A stretch of 64,000 nt of DNA from Spirochaetaceae bacterium (lineage in GTDB: Bacteria > Spirochaetota > Spirochaetia > Treponematales > Treponemataceae): contig JAGAAX010000050.1 of the NCBI GenBank assembly GCA_017614995.1, forward strand, positions 1-64,000. Reading direction: 5' to 3'. The first letter of the stretch is position 1, and every line of letters begins with the position of its first letter. Both the position numbers and the translations under genes were made by a program. The notes beneath the pieces are model-generated. The model did no database searches, had not been told where the DNA came from, and was given only the letters and a program-made list of their open reading frames with translations. Of the stretch, positions 1 through 9,500 are shown piece by piece.

Positions 1-310
1 CGGCTGATAGCTCTTCATTCTCCTTTCCAGAGGTCATCGCCCCTACTAAAAATGCCGAACTAACGCCTGGGTTCCGCTGAATCACTTCAGCGTATCACAT
101 ATCCGCCTGCTCGTTTATATTTTTATCACGCCTCCTTTTTTAAGGGTTTTGTTATATAGATTCCGAAACAAGTTCGGAATGACAGAACTTCAAATCTGGT
201 ATGACAAGTATGTAAATCTGAAATAAGCCCAATTTTCGAGATGAAGTGAGAAAGCTTGTCTACCTTTAGGCTGGCTTTTTTATGCCCGTTGGACTTTTCA
301 GGCAAATGTC
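1..310. other. Non-coding stretch with two short hairpins
   Basis: I see no convincing gene here. Two perfect inverted repeats stand out: CGCTGAA/TTCAGCG around a TCAC loop (75-92) and ATTCCGAA/TTCGGAAT around a 5-base loop (160-180). The second may be a terminator-like or dispersed element. The stretch lies beyond the 3' end of ppk1 and could contain its terminator. Its left part belongs to whatever lies outside the window. Confidence 0.4.
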
Positions 311-2434
311 CTACGAATTGCGTCTTACTACAAATTCTTTGGGCTTGCCGCTGTCAAAAACTGAGGCTTTTTTCATCTGTTCAAGGTAAAAGAAAGCCTG
401 CGCTCTTGCCGGCTCTTCTGAGGTCTGTTTTATCTGCCATGTGCCGTCACTGTTAAGCTCAAAAGACTGAACCGTATCAGAAAAATATGCGTTTAAGGCT
501 TCTTTAAGCTGTTTTACCAAATCATCCTGCACAACGGGGAACATAAGTTCCACGCGCCGTTCTAGGTTTCGCGGCATCCAGTCTGCGCTGGAAAGATAAA
601 GCTCTTCATCGCCGCCGTTCTGAAAATAGAAAATCCGCTCATGTTCAAGGTATCTGTCTATTATGCTGACAACCTTTATGTTGGCGCTCATGTTTTTTAC
701 GCCCGGAACAAGCATACAGATTCCGCGCACATTGAGAAGAATGTTTACACCGGCGTTGCTTGCCTTGTAGAGCGCGCGTATAATCTCTTCGTGGCCGAGG
801 CTGTTCATTTTTGCCATAATCAGCGCACTCATTCCGCGTTTTGCGTGTTCTGTTTCGCGCTCAATCATCGTAAGCAGGCGCGTCTTTAAGTCAATCGGTG
901 CCATCGAAAGCCATTTCATAGTCTGAATTGAAGAATAGCCCGAAATCATGTTGAAGAAGACAGTGGCATCGTTTGCTATTTCAGTTCTGCTCGTGAAAAG
1001 CGAAAAATCTGCATAAGTTCTTGCCGTCTTGTCGTTGTAATTGCCCGTTGAAAGATGTACATAACGCTTTATGCCCTCGTTTTCGCGGCGAATAACCAGA
1101 AGCATTTTTGCATGAACTTTAAGATTTACAATGCCGTAAACGACGATTACACCAGCGCGCTCAAGCTGTGTGCCCCATGAAATGTTCCGCTCCTCGTCAA
1201 AGCGCGCTTTAAGCTCAATAAAAGCCGTTACGTGCTTGCCGTTGTGCGCCGCCCGCTCAAGTGCCTGTACAATCGGCGAATTTCCGCTTGTTCTGTAAAG
1301 CGTAATCTTAATTGCAAGCACGTCCGGGTCGTCTGCCGCCATATTCAAAAAATTGACGACAGAATCATAAGATTCATACGGAACATGAAGCAGTACGTCT
1401 TTAAGCTTCAGCACGTCCCATGGAGAATTTCTTAAAAGCGCGGAAGTCTTAAAATGCTTCCACTGCGGGTATTTAAATTCTGGTGCGGAATCTATACTGC
1501 CAAGCTCTGTAAGAAAGCCCAAATCTACAAGCCCGTCAACCTCGTAAACGTCCTGCTTTTGCAGCTTAAGCATGTCCGTTAAGGCTTTTGCAATCGTTTT
1601 GCTCGAAGAATTTGTCATTATGCGCACAATAAACGAATTCTGCCTCTGCTCAAGCACTTCTTCCATTGCCTGAATGAAATCGCTGCTGCGGTCTTCGTCT
1701 ACGGCAAAGTCGGCGTCTCTTGTAATCTTGAAAATAAGCGTTTCTTCAACCGAAAAACCCGGAAAAAGATAAGTGCCGAAAGTCTGTATCACGTCGTCGA
1801 GAGTTGTAAAGCTCCGCAAGTCAGAATCTTCCGGCAGCCAGACAATGCGGTCTATGCTCGAAGGAACTTGTACAATGGCGAGCGGCTTTTCTTCTAGCGG
1901 CACTGCGCCGAGAAAGTTCTGCGTCTCTTTGTTGCTGAACATCGGCTTTAAAAGAAACGCCGCGTGAAGCCGCAGATTTGAGACATGCGGAAACATCAGC
2001 GAATTTGTTCTAAGCGGCGTAAGAAGCGGGAAAATCTCGTTTAGAAAAAGCTTTTTAAGATATTCAAGCTGCTTTTCGGTGTAATCATTCCGGCTTATGT
2101 ATTTTATTCCGCATTGAGAAAGCGACGGCAGAATTTCACTGTTAAAGCATTTGTACTGCTGCTTTAAGATTTGGTGCACGCGCTTTGAGATTGCGTCAAG
2201 CTGAGCCTGCGCTGTCATGTCAGAAATATCTTTCCATTCGGGGTTTTTGCGCTGCTGGCGCTTAAGGCTTGCAACGCGCACCATAAAAAATTCGTCAAAA
2301 TTAGAGCTTACTATTCCTAAGAATTTTACACGTTCCAAAAGCGGAACATCGCTGCGCTCCGCCTGCGCCAGAACGCGTGCGTTAAATTCAATCCATGAAA
2401 GTTCTCTGTTGAAAAAACGATATTTCTCAGGCAT
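311..2434 (-). CDS. ppk1: Polyphosphate kinase 1
   Basis: Reversible transfer of the ATP gamma-phosphate to long-chain polyphosphate in the cytoplasm. The 707-residue length is normal for Ppk1. The N-terminus carries the family signature FFNRELSWIEFNARVL. The central part has the PLD-like catalytic region with VHAKM, which holds the phospho-accepting His, followed by HLSTGNYN. The start has an AAGGGA ribosome site about 6 bases upstream. It follows the Ppx/GppA gene by 9 bases on the same strand, so synthesis and breakdown of polyphosphate (or ppGpp-linked phosphate) appear co-transcribed. It ends in TAG. Confidence 0.97.
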   Translation of the reverse strand: MPEKYRFFNRELSWIEFNARVLAQAERSDVPLLERVKFLGIVSSNFDEFFMVRVASLKRQQRKNPEWKDISDMTAQAQLDAISKRVHQILKQQYKCFNSEILPSLSQCGIKYISRNDYTEKQLEYLKKLFLNEIFPLLTPLRTNSLMFPHVSNLRLHAAFLLKPMFSNKETQNFLGAVPLEEKPLAIVQVPSSIDRIVWLPEDSDLRSFTTLDDVIQTFGTYLFPGFSVEETLIFKITRDADFAVDEDRSSDFIQAMEEVLEQRQNSFIVRIMTNSSSKTIAKALTDMLKLQKQDVYEVDGLVDLGFLTELGSIDSAPEFKYPQWKHFKTSALLRNSPWDVLKLKDVLLHVPYESYDSVVNFLNMAADDPDVLAIKITLYRTSGNSPIVQALERAAHNGKHVTAFIELKARFDEERNISWGTQLERAGVIVVYGIVNLKVHAKMLLVIRRENEGIKRYVHLSTGNYNDKTARTYADFSLFTSRTEIANDATVFFNMISGYSSIQTMKWLSMAPIDLKTRLLTMIERETEHAKRGMSALIMAKMNSLGHEEIIRALYKASNAGVNILLNVRGICMLVPGVKNMSANIKVVSIIDRYLEHERIFYFQNGGDEELYLSSADWMPRNLERRVELMFPVVQDDLVKQLKEALNAYFSDTVQSFELNSDGTWQIKQTSEEPARAQAFFYLEQMKKASVFDSGKPKEFVVRRNS

Positions 2435-2443
2435 ATAATTCCC

Positions 2444-3973
2444 TTAGTGCAAAATAACCTTATAACCGAATATGTTTTCAAATAAATCAGCTTTTTCTGC
2501 AAGCGCGTTGCGCTCAAGCGTCGTATTGTTGATTCCGTTGACCGCAAGATGCATTGCCTCGTCTTTCAGCTCAATCTTAAAGTCTTTGATGCGCTGCGTG
2601 TGTCCTCTGTCGAGCGCGTCAGCAAGTCTAAGAATTGCCGCTAATTTCTGAACCGTAATTCTGTCCTGTGGCGGAAGCGCGTAAAATTTGGTGTCTGTCG
2701 GTCTTGGCGGCACGCCTTTGTGGTAGCGCGCAACATTAGAGACTATAATCATGTCGTCTTTGCTTAAACCGAAAATCTCAGAATTCGAGATTATGTAAAG
2801 GCTGTGAAGTTCGTGGTTCTGGCTGCGTATAAAAGCCCCTACATCGTGGAGCAGGGCTGCAACTTCAAGAAGAAGCCGCTCGCGCCCTCCAAAGCCAAGC
2901 TCGTCCTGAAGTTTGTCGTAAAACTTAAGCGCGGTTGCCCTTACATATTGGGCATGTGCTTCGTCAACGCGGAATTTGCGGCAGAGGTTCAGCGCAGACG
3001 CAATTACCTGACTTGTAAAGTTTGCCTGCAATGCCTTGTTCGGGGCTGTGTATTTTCCGGCGATTATTCCCTCACGTATAGAAGCTTTTACTACAAGAAT
3101 TTCTTCTGCGGCGGTCAAATTTATAAAAAGCTGGTAAGTAAGCAGATTTATCGTCAGCGAGCGCGCCTCTGTGTACGGAATCTTGAAATGAGCCGTACAT
3201 TCGTCAATAGAATAATTCTGAATCGTTGTTACAAATTCCTGAAAATCGTCGCGGCTTATAATCCAGCAGTTATCAGAAATGCTTTTGCCGATTTTGCCCG
3301 CGACAAGCTGAGCTTCCTGGCCGGTGGCGATAAACTGGTGTACTTTTGCAAGAGAAAGCTCTTTGTTTAAGTTTAAGCCTGTATTGTTGATGAATTCTTC
3401 GAGGAAGCGGCGTGCGTCTTTTTCTGTGCCCATCATAGATTTGATGTGCTGTTCTATAATAACTGTGCCGAGGCGGAGACTGTGTACTGCAACCATTTCG
3501 CCGCGGTGAAGCAGCATAAGCTCTGTAGAGCCGCCGCCTACGTCTATGATGATTGAATTATACTTTTTGAACCTCGGCATCTGCTCTTTTAGCGCGTTGA
3601 GGACCGCGATGTACATAAGCCTGTTTTCTTCAATGCCGTCGATTATTCTTACAGTAAAGCCGGTCTTTATCCGTATGCGGTCTAAGACGGCGTCTCTGTT
3701 TCTTGCCTCGCGGAGTGCGCTTGTAGCTACAATTGTGGTGTGTGCGCCGTCAATCTGCCATGTGGCAATCTGTTCTTTAAATCTGTTTAAAATCTGAAGG
3801 CACTGGATAAGCGTTTCTCTTGAAACGGAAGACGTTGTAAAAACGTCCCAGCCGAGTGCAGCGGGTAGTTCTGAGTAATCGATAAAAGACCAGCTATTGT
3901 CATCAGAAATTTCTGCAACAGCCAGTCTTATGCCAGTTGAGCCAATCTCTATAACGGCTTCAAGTTTTGTCAT
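2444..3973 (-). CDS. ppx: Ppx/GppA phosphatase with C-terminal HD domain
   Basis: Predicted exopolyphosphatase and/or pppGpp 5'-phosphatase. The N-terminal half is an actin-fold (ASKHA) domain with the opening EIGSTGIRLAVAEI, and IIDVGGGSTELML as the second phosphate loop. The C-terminal ~200 residues are HD-like (LLHDVGAFI, later ARYHKG). I chose the ATG at 3973 because it makes an ATGA overlap with the stop of the upstream glycosidase and begins directly at the conserved MTKLEAVIEIGSTG. An upstream in-frame start at 3997 would add eight unconserved residues. Whether polyphosphate or pppGpp is the main substrate cannot be told from sequence. Confidence 0.93.
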   Translation of the reverse strand: MTKLEAVIEIGSTGIRLAVAEISDDNSWSFIDYSELPAALGWDVFTTSSVSRETLIQCLQILNRFKEQIATWQIDGAHTTIVATSALREARNRDAVLDRIRIKTGFTVRIIDGIEENRLMYIAVLNALKEQMPRFKKYNSIIIDVGGGSTELMLLHRGEMVAVHSLRLGTVIIEQHIKSMMGTEKDARRFLEEFINNTGLNLNKELSLAKVHQFIATGQEAQLVAGKIGKSISDNCWIISRDDFQEFVTTIQNYSIDECTAHFKIPYTEARSLTINLLTYQLFINLTAAEEILVVKASIREGIIAGKYTAPNKALQANFTSQVIASALNLCRKFRVDEAHAQYVRATALKFYDKLQDELGFGGRERLLLEVAALLHDVGAFIRSQNHELHSLYIISNSEIFGLSKDDMIIVSNVARYHKGVPPRPTDTKFYALPPQDRITVQKLAAILRLADALDRGHTQRIKDFKIELKDEAMHLAVNGINNTTLERNALAEKADLFENIFGYKVILH

Positions 3974-5409
3974 AGCTTGTCTATAAGCATAGAACATTTA
4001 CCGGAAGGAATCGGCAATGTCTTTTTCTTTTCTCCGAGAATGTTGATTGTAAAATAATAGAGCTTTTCGCTTTCCATGTGAATTTCCCAACCGCGCTGGC
4101 TCTTGTTAGAGAGAATCGTGATAAGGTTGCGTTTCAATGAAAGGTTTTCTATACCCATTATTTCAAGGTTCGGAATAATCCAGTCAACAGTCTTTCTCGG
4201 CAGGCTTATGTAAAGACCGATGACGTTTTCAATCATCAGCGCAATTGTAGAAAGACCTGTGTAATGTATGTAGCGCTTCTTCGGAAAGTTCGGGTTTGTG
4301 GCTGATTTTGCAGGGCCGTCTTTTACAGGCGAATAAGCTTCCCAGAGGTCGCCCTTTGTGTGACCGTCTAAGAGCAGTGCGTCAAGAATCTGGTAAAGGT
4401 GTCTGATTGAACATTCACGCGCCAAATCCCATTTCTGGTATTTTTCAAGACCTTTGATTACAACAAAAGTGAACGGCGGATAAACACTTCCGCAGAATTC
4501 GTTGCCGTCCGGGTCAAAATGCGGATCGTCGGCAGAAAGAGTAGGGAACGGGTGCGTTGTTCCGAAAGCCTCTGGATTTGTCAGATGTTCTACAAGCTGG
4601 TCTGCCTTATCCTCATTTGGAATTTCTGCAATCATCGGCCAGAAGCCCGCAATTGTTTTTACAGGAAGCCGCTCGCCGTTCTCGTCAAGGTCGTGATAGA
4701 AGCCTGTGTCAGGGTTCCACATAAGCGAGTTGATGCGCGTCTTTAAAGAGAAATACATGCGCTTGTACATAAAGCTCAAGTCTTTGTCGTTGAGAATGTC
4801 GCCCATTGCAGACATGTACAAAGCATTTACGGCGAGCGCACTGTTGAAATCAACAAGATATTTTGCGCCCTCTCTCGGTGAGTTGGTCATTGTTGTTGCG
4901 GCAACAGGGCATGTATAAAGACCGTTTTCGCATTTAAAGGTTTTTTCAAGCCATGTCATGTATTTCTGCATAACGGGCATAACTTCTTTAATGCGCTTCT
5001 TGTTTGCAGACTTGTGGTAGAGGTTATATTCAACCCAAGCAAATAAAGGAATTCCTACACCTTCAGGATTTTCCTTTGAAATGACAGGTTCGCCTGTCTT
5101 GGTGTTGTACTTCCAGCGGATAGCGCCGCTTTCTTCCTGCTTTGAGTAAAGATAGTCTAAATTCTGGTTTGCAGGGAAGTTTCTGTTTGAATAAACGAGA
5201 AAGAACGAGGCAAAGATAGATTCAAACTGGTCGATAATCAGCTCGTTATTCTGCGGATACAGAAACAGCTCTGAACCGATTTTATCTTCGGCAACAGCGC
5301 CAGTTTTGGGATCCTGCCAGAAGTCCTGTAACCATGACCATGCCTTATCATAGATGTCAACAAAATCCTGATCGTAAAAATGGACTTTAGGAAAATCGCG
5401 TTTATTCAC
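3970..5409 (-). CDS. (alpha/alpha)6-barrel glycoside hydrolase, MGH1/GH63-like
   Basis: A 479-residue protein without a signal peptide, so cytoplasmic. Stretches such as SLMWNPDTGFYHD, KTIAGFWPMIAEIP, FCGSVYPPFTFVV and DLWEAYSPVKDG match the pattern of GH63/trehalase-like six-hairpin barrels, where D and E residues in these loops are catalytic. The exact sugar substrate is not predictable; alpha-glucosides or mannosylglycerate-like compounds are possible. It starts with GTG 5 bases after an AGGAG site. Its stop overlaps the ppx start by 4 bases, so it heads a ppx-ppk1 operon, which suggests a storage or stress link. Confidence 0.75.
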   Translation of the reverse strand: MNKRDFPKVHFYDQDFVDIYDKAWSWLQDFWQDPKTGAVAEDKIGSELFLYPQNNELIIDQFESIFASFFLVYSNRNFPANQNLDYLYSKQEESGAIRWKYNTKTGEPVISKENPEGVGIPLFAWVEYNLYHKSANKKRIKEVMPVMQKYMTWLEKTFKCENGLYTCPVAATTMTNSPREGAKYLVDFNSALAVNALYMSAMGDILNDKDLSFMYKRMYFSLKTRINSLMWNPDTGFYHDLDENGERLPVKTIAGFWPMIAEIPNEDKADQLVEHLTNPEAFGTTHPFPTLSADDPHFDPDGNEFCGSVYPPFTFVVIKGLEKYQKWDLARECSIRHLYQILDALLLDGHTKGDLWEAYSPVKDGPAKSATNPNFPKKRYIHYTGLSTIALMIENVIGLYISLPRKTVDWIIPNLEIMGIENLSLKRNLITILSNKSQRGWEIHMESEKLYYFTINILGEKKKTLPIPSGKCSMLIDKL

Positions 5410-5540
5410 AGAGGCTCCTTTTTCAGCTTGCAGTTGAACTTTTTAGAAATGCTAAATATCACTATATCATAAATTTGCAAAAAATAGTATAGTTTTCTAA
5501 TAAAAATCTGAAATTGTTTTCTGAGCGCAAAGAAGGTCGT

Positions 5541-7916
5541 ATGTTTCAGTCTCACATTTATCTTGAAGTCCGAATTTTAGTTTCAACACAAAGAAAAGCT
5601 TTTATGCCGGGCGAAAAGCCTGTTCTTAACAGCGAAGTCTGCAAAAAAGTCTGTGCGTTTTTAAAAGCCTTCAACTGCAATATTTTAAAGACCGTATATT
5701 ATGAGCGCCATAAAGAAAAACTGAATGTGCCTGAATCAGCCGGTTTTTCGGGGCTTTCTGTAAAAGTTGCTGAAAAAGGCGTTATGCCGATTGAATTTCA
5801 TAAAAGGCAGAAGCTTATAAAAATTGAAGAAGTCCGCATTGAAGAAGATGCCGGCCGTCTTACGCATTCAAACAATGTTTCAAGAATGGATTACACTTGG
5901 GCGGGTTATGCCAGTGTTCGCATAAGAACTGCTGCCGATTTTGAGCTTGGTGAAGAAGCCGAGCTTTTCTTGAATGAGCTCCGCCGCCGCATTCAGTATA
6001 TGCGCCTTGTCGAGAATATTCCGGTTGAGAGCCTGATAAGGTGCAATGCTTATGTTGCGCTTGCCCGCTATCCCGAAAAGCCTGATTATTATGTAAAGCT
6101 TAGAAACTTGAATTCGTTCAATTTTGTAAGAAAAGCTGTAAATGCAGAAATTGACCGCCAGGAGTCTGTGCTTTCGTCGGGCGGAACGGTAGATTCAGAA
6201 AGCCGTCTTTGGAACGAAAGACAGAATCTGACAGAAAGCTATAAGCCGCGCCCGACAGAGCCTTCTGAAAAAAGGCAGTTTGAGCTGCTTGAAGATGCAG
6301 AACCTTTTGACATGTCGGAAATTCTTTCGGAACTTGCCGGAGAAGATTCTGCCGGTGTTTCGGTTGACTCTAAAATTGAACAGCCTGCGGAGCGGTGCAG
6401 GCGGCTTTGCAGCCAGTATGGGCTTGTAAAAGTGCGCGCCGAATTTATCTGCGACGACAAGGCGAGAGCCGATTTTTTTGAAAAAGCTGTTTCAGCCGGA
6501 GCAGAACCGGTAATGGCGGCGCACTGGCTTTGCAGCGAATTTATGAAGCTTTTGAAATGGTCTGGTGCTTCAATTTCGCAAAGCCCTGTAACACCAGAGC
6601 GGTTTGCGCGTGTAATGATTCTTCTGAAATCAGGTGAAATTCACAGCAGCATTGCAAAGCAGCTTTTGCAGCACCTTCACGAGAAGGGCGGCGAGCCTGA
6701 CGAGATTTTAGCCGAAAACAACTGGAAGCAGATTACCGACAAAGAGGTTCTGCTCCCTCTGGTGCAGAAAACAATAAGCGCAAATCCCGAAGAAGCTAGA
6801 AAACTACGCAAAGGCGAGATGGCGCCGCTTGAGTTTTTGACAGGTCTTATAATGAAAGAGACTGACGGACTTGCGTCTCCGCTTGTTGTCAAAAGTCTTT
6901 TAAAAGAAGAGCTTCACATCAATATTGTCTATGTAATTTCCATGGGCGGCTCTATCTGCGGCCGCCGCACAAAAGACGGTGCTGTTATTGCCGCAGACGG
7001 GCGTGTCTTAAAGTCAATGCTTCAAGATATAGACCCTTCGATTCATTATCAGGTTGTGCAGCTTGGGCGTATGCTGAGCGAGGAGATTGAGCCGGCCGAC
7101 TGGGCTGTTCTTATTTCAGAGATTGCCTCACTTATTGCAACAGGCACAGCAACCGGCATTGTAGTTGCGCATGGAACAGACACGCTCTCTTATACGGCGC
7201 CGCTTTTGTACTGGCTTTTTTCTGATGCGGAAGTTCCTGTCGTTGTTACAGCTTCTTCTAAGCCGAGCGATGAATCGTCTGAAGCAAAAGAGAATCTGCA
7301 TTTTGCAGTTGAAACCGCCTGCAAAGAAAAGCAGGGTGTGTTTGTCGCTTTTGGCGGCAAGCTGCTTTCGCCGCTCAACCTTAAATTTGAGCGCCCTTCG
7401 CCGGACGGTTTTTCTAACTGGAATATGAAGACACCGCTTTATACTTGCGGTGCAGGGCCTTTGAGCGGTCTTTTCAATGGCTTTTTGGACGCTGACGAAT
7501 TTGTTATGCGTCAGGTTTTGCGCGAGGCGGCAAACCACATGCTAGTCTGCCGCGTTTATCCGGGGCTTAGAGCCGAAAGTTATGTTCAGCTTGTAGAAAA
7601 CGGAATAACCCACATTTTCTTGGAATTATACGAAACAGGCACAGGCAGTATGCGTAACGGCGATTATTCGCTTAAACCGCTTCTGACCAAAGGCAGAAAG
7701 AAAGGCTGCACATTCTTCTGCACTTCGCAGCAGCAGAGCCTTCTTGACTTTTCTGGCTACACAACAAGCCGCCGCATGTGGCGCGAGGGTGCAGTGCCGA
7801 TGGGTCGTCTGACGACAGAATCTGCGGTTGCGCTTTATTTTGCGGCAAGCCTTGTCTCTGACACAAACGAAGAATTAAACCAGTGCATGGAAGCCTACGC
7901 CGAGCTTTTTGAATAG
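5541..7916 (+). CDS. GatB/GatE-like domain fused to L-asparaginase (GatD-like) domain
   Basis: About 791 residues from the ATG at 5541, chosen for the GAAGG site just upstream; an earlier start at 5514 adds nine residues. Residues ~1-460 align along their whole length with GatB/GatE. Seen are PGEKPVLN, the EEVRIEEDAGRLTH block, KLRNLNSFNFVRKA, SRLWNE, and a YqeY-like tail (GEMAPLEFLTGLIMK). Residues ~465-791 are a type I/II asparaginase fold with MGGSI (Ser471 in place of the usual Thr), HGTDT (544-548) and a Lys at 615. Archaeal GatD supplies ammonia for GatE in Gln-tRNA formation; here both folds are one chain. Several GatB active-site blocks are altered (YLEVR for GLEVH, VRIRTAADF for the IEIVTEPDI-type block), so kinase and transamidase activity is doubtful. 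It stands alone, convergent with radA. Confidence 0.85.
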   Translation: MFQSHIYLEVRILVSTQRKAFMPGEKPVLNSEVCKKVCAFLKAFNCNILKTVYYERHKEKLNVPESAGFSGLSVKVAEKGVMPIEFHKRQKLIKIEEVRIEEDAGRLTHSNNVSRMDYTWAGYASVRIRTAADFELGEEAELFLNELRRRIQYMRLVENIPVESLIRCNAYVALARYPEKPDYYVKLRNLNSFNFVRKAVNAEIDRQESVLSSGGTVDSESRLWNERQNLTESYKPRPTEPSEKRQFELLEDAEPFDMSEILSELAGEDSAGVSVDSKIEQPAERCRRLCSQYGLVKVRAEFICDDKARADFFEKAVSAGAEPVMAAHWLCSEFMKLLKWSGASISQSPVTPERFARVMILLKSGEIHSSIAKQLLQHLHEKGGEPDEILAENNWKQITDKEVLLPLVQKTISANPEEARKLRKGEMAPLEFLTGLIMKETDGLASPLVVKSLLKEELHINIVYVISMGGSICGRRTKDGAVIAADGRVLKSMLQDIDPSIHYQVVQLGRMLSEEIEPADWAVLISEIASLIATGTATGIVVAHGTDTLSYTAPLLYWLFSDAEVPVVVTASSKPSDESSEAKENLHFAVETACKEKQGVFVAFGGKLLSPLNLKFERPSPDGFSNWNMKTPLYTCGAGPLSGLFNGFLDADEFVMRQVLREAANHMLVCRVYPGLRAESYVQLVENGITHIFLELYETGTGSMRNGDYSLKPLLTKGRKKGCTFFCTSQQQSLLDFSGYTTSRRMWREGAVPMGRLTTESAVALYFAASLVSDTNEELNQCMEAYAELFE

Positions 7917-7918
7917 CT

Positions 7919-8052
7919 GGTTCGCATTTAGATTTATCTAAGAATAATGAATTATTATGCGAACCCTTGCAGTTTTCTATGAAAACTGCAAGGCGGAAAC
8001 ACAAGGAGGTCTGTTCGCATTTAGATTAATCTAAGAATAGTGATTTATTATG
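7919..8052. repeat. Two-copy structured repeat between convergent genes
   Basis: A 39-base sequence at 7921-7959 recurs as an imperfect direct copy at 8014-8052. The first copy folds as a cloverleaf. The outer stem is GGTTCGCAT/ATGCGAACC, with inner hairpins TTAGAT-TT-ATCTAA and AATAAT/ATTATT. The second copy keeps the inner palindrome TTAGATTAATCTAA but has lost outer pairing. An AAGGAGG string (8003-8009) between them leads to no gene. It resembles the other hairpin clusters in this window. Confidence 0.7.
7966..7992. terminator. Perfect 12-bp hairpin between convergent genes
   Basis: CTTGCAGTTTTC and GAAAACTGCAAG pair perfectly around a TAT loop, 49 bases after the fusion gene and 89 bases from the radA stop. 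There is no clear T run, so intrinsic termination is uncertain. A symmetric stem here could protect or end transcripts from both sides. Confidence 0.4.
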
Positions 8053-8081
8053 TGGGCAAGGACTGAAACTGCCAGCCAATG

Positions 8082-9434
8082 TCATTTTGCGAAAAGTTCT
8101 TTTATAAGGCTTTTGATGTCGCTTACAAAGACGGTTTCGGCGCTTCTTTCGGGTGCAAGAACGCGGTTAAAGCCGAGGCTCTGCGCCGTCTTTACGCGCT
8201 GCTTAAGTCTGCTTACCGGGCGTATTTCGCCTGCAAGGCTTATTTCGCCGGCAAGAGCGGTTGATTCAGGGCAGGGCAAGTCTGTTCTTGCTGAATAAAG
8301 CGCCGCCGCGAGCGCAAGGTCTATTGCGCTTTCGTTAAGGCGCACGCCGCCTGCTACATTCACGTACAAGTCATATTCGCTGAGTTTTAAGCCGGACTTC
8401 TTTTCAAGAACGGCGGCAACGCGGCTGACTCTTGCCGATTCAATTTTTTCTGAAAAAACACGCGCAATAGACGCTTTTGCCGGTACGGTTAAAGCCTGAA
8501 TCTCAACCATAAATACGCGCGAGCCTTCAAAAACAGGCACAATCGCAATTCCGGCAGGCAGCTTGCCTTCGCGCTGTGTAATAAACATTGCGGAAGGGTC
8601 TTCTACAGGTAGAAGCCCTGCTTCAGTCATTGAGAAAATACCAAGCTCGTCTACCGAGCCGAATCTGTTCTTTTGTGCGCGTAAAAAGCGCACGTCGTCA
8701 GAATTGCGCTCAAACGAGATAACCGTATCAACCATGTGCTCAAGCGATTTTGGGCCGGCAATTACGCCGTCTTTTGTTACATGCGCCGAAAGAAAAAGTA
8801 CAGAATCGCGCTCTTTAACCCAAGAAATAAGCTCATTCGAGCAGAATTTAAGCTGGTTCACTGTGCCGGGCACAATACCCGCTTCTGCGCTGTACACAGT
8901 CTGAATTGAATCGACTATAACGCACATCGGGTTGAGCGAATTGAGCGCATTGTCAATGTCGTCAAGCCTTAACGTGCAGAGAATGTCTATATTTTCAAGA
9001 TTTATCTTTAATCTGTCGGCGCGCGCCCTAATCTGCGAGGCTGATTCTTCGCCTGAAATGTAGAGAACCCTTCCGCCGCTTTGAACCGAAGAAGCGGTCT
9101 GCAAAAGCAGCGTAGATTTTCCTATGCCGGGTTCTCCGCCTATTAGAATTGCAGAGCGCTTTGTTGCGCCGCCGCCTAAAACGCGGTCAAATTCGGTGTT
9201 GCCGGTTGAGATTCTTTCGCACTCCATCGGGTCTACAGAAGAGAGCGGAATTGGTGTTATTCTTTCTGATGAAGCTGGAATTCTTCCATAAGGCAGAGAA
9301 GATGCACCTGCGTCTTCGATGTGCTCTTCTAAAGTATTCCATTCGCCACATTCAGGGCAGCGGCCAAGCCAGCGCGGCTGCGTAAAACCGCAGTTTGAGC
9401 ATTTGTATACAACATTTGCTTTTTTCTTTGCCAC
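8082..9434 (-). CDS. radA: DNA repair protein RadA/Sms
   Basis: RecA-family ATPase that helps branch migration in recombination and repair. The 450 residues show an N-terminal C4 zinc finger (CSNCGFTQPRWLGRCPEC), Walker A GEPGIGKST, Walker B-like CVIVDSIQTV, the RadA-specific KNRFG motif, and a C-terminal Lon-protease-like domain. It starts with GTG, six bases after an AGGAG site, and lies 66 bases downstream of the cysE-like gene on the same strand. Confidence 0.97.
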   Translation of the reverse strand: MAKKKANVVYKCSNCGFTQPRWLGRCPECGEWNTLEEHIEDAGASSLPYGRIPASSERITPIPLSSVDPMECERISTGNTEFDRVLGGGATKRSAILIGGEPGIGKSTLLLQTASSVQSGGRVLYISGEESASQIRARADRLKINLENIDILCTLRLDDIDNALNSLNPMCVIVDSIQTVYSAEAGIVPGTVNQLKFCSNELISWVKERDSVLFLSAHVTKDGVIAGPKSLEHMVDTVISFERNSDDVRFLRAQKNRFGSVDELGIFSMTEAGLLPVEDPSAMFITQREGKLPAGIAIVPVFEGSRVFMVEIQALTVPAKASIARVFSEKIESARVSRVAAVLEKKSGLKLSEYDLYVNVAGGVRLNESAIDLALAAALYSARTDLPCPESTALAGEISLAGEIRPVSRLKQRVKTAQSLGFNRVLAPERSAETVFVSDIKSLIKELFAK

Positions 9435-9500
9435 ATCTCACTCCTTAATGCGCAATTAAATCCGCAGCCGGCTTTAAAAGCTGTTCAGCCGGTTTTTGTG

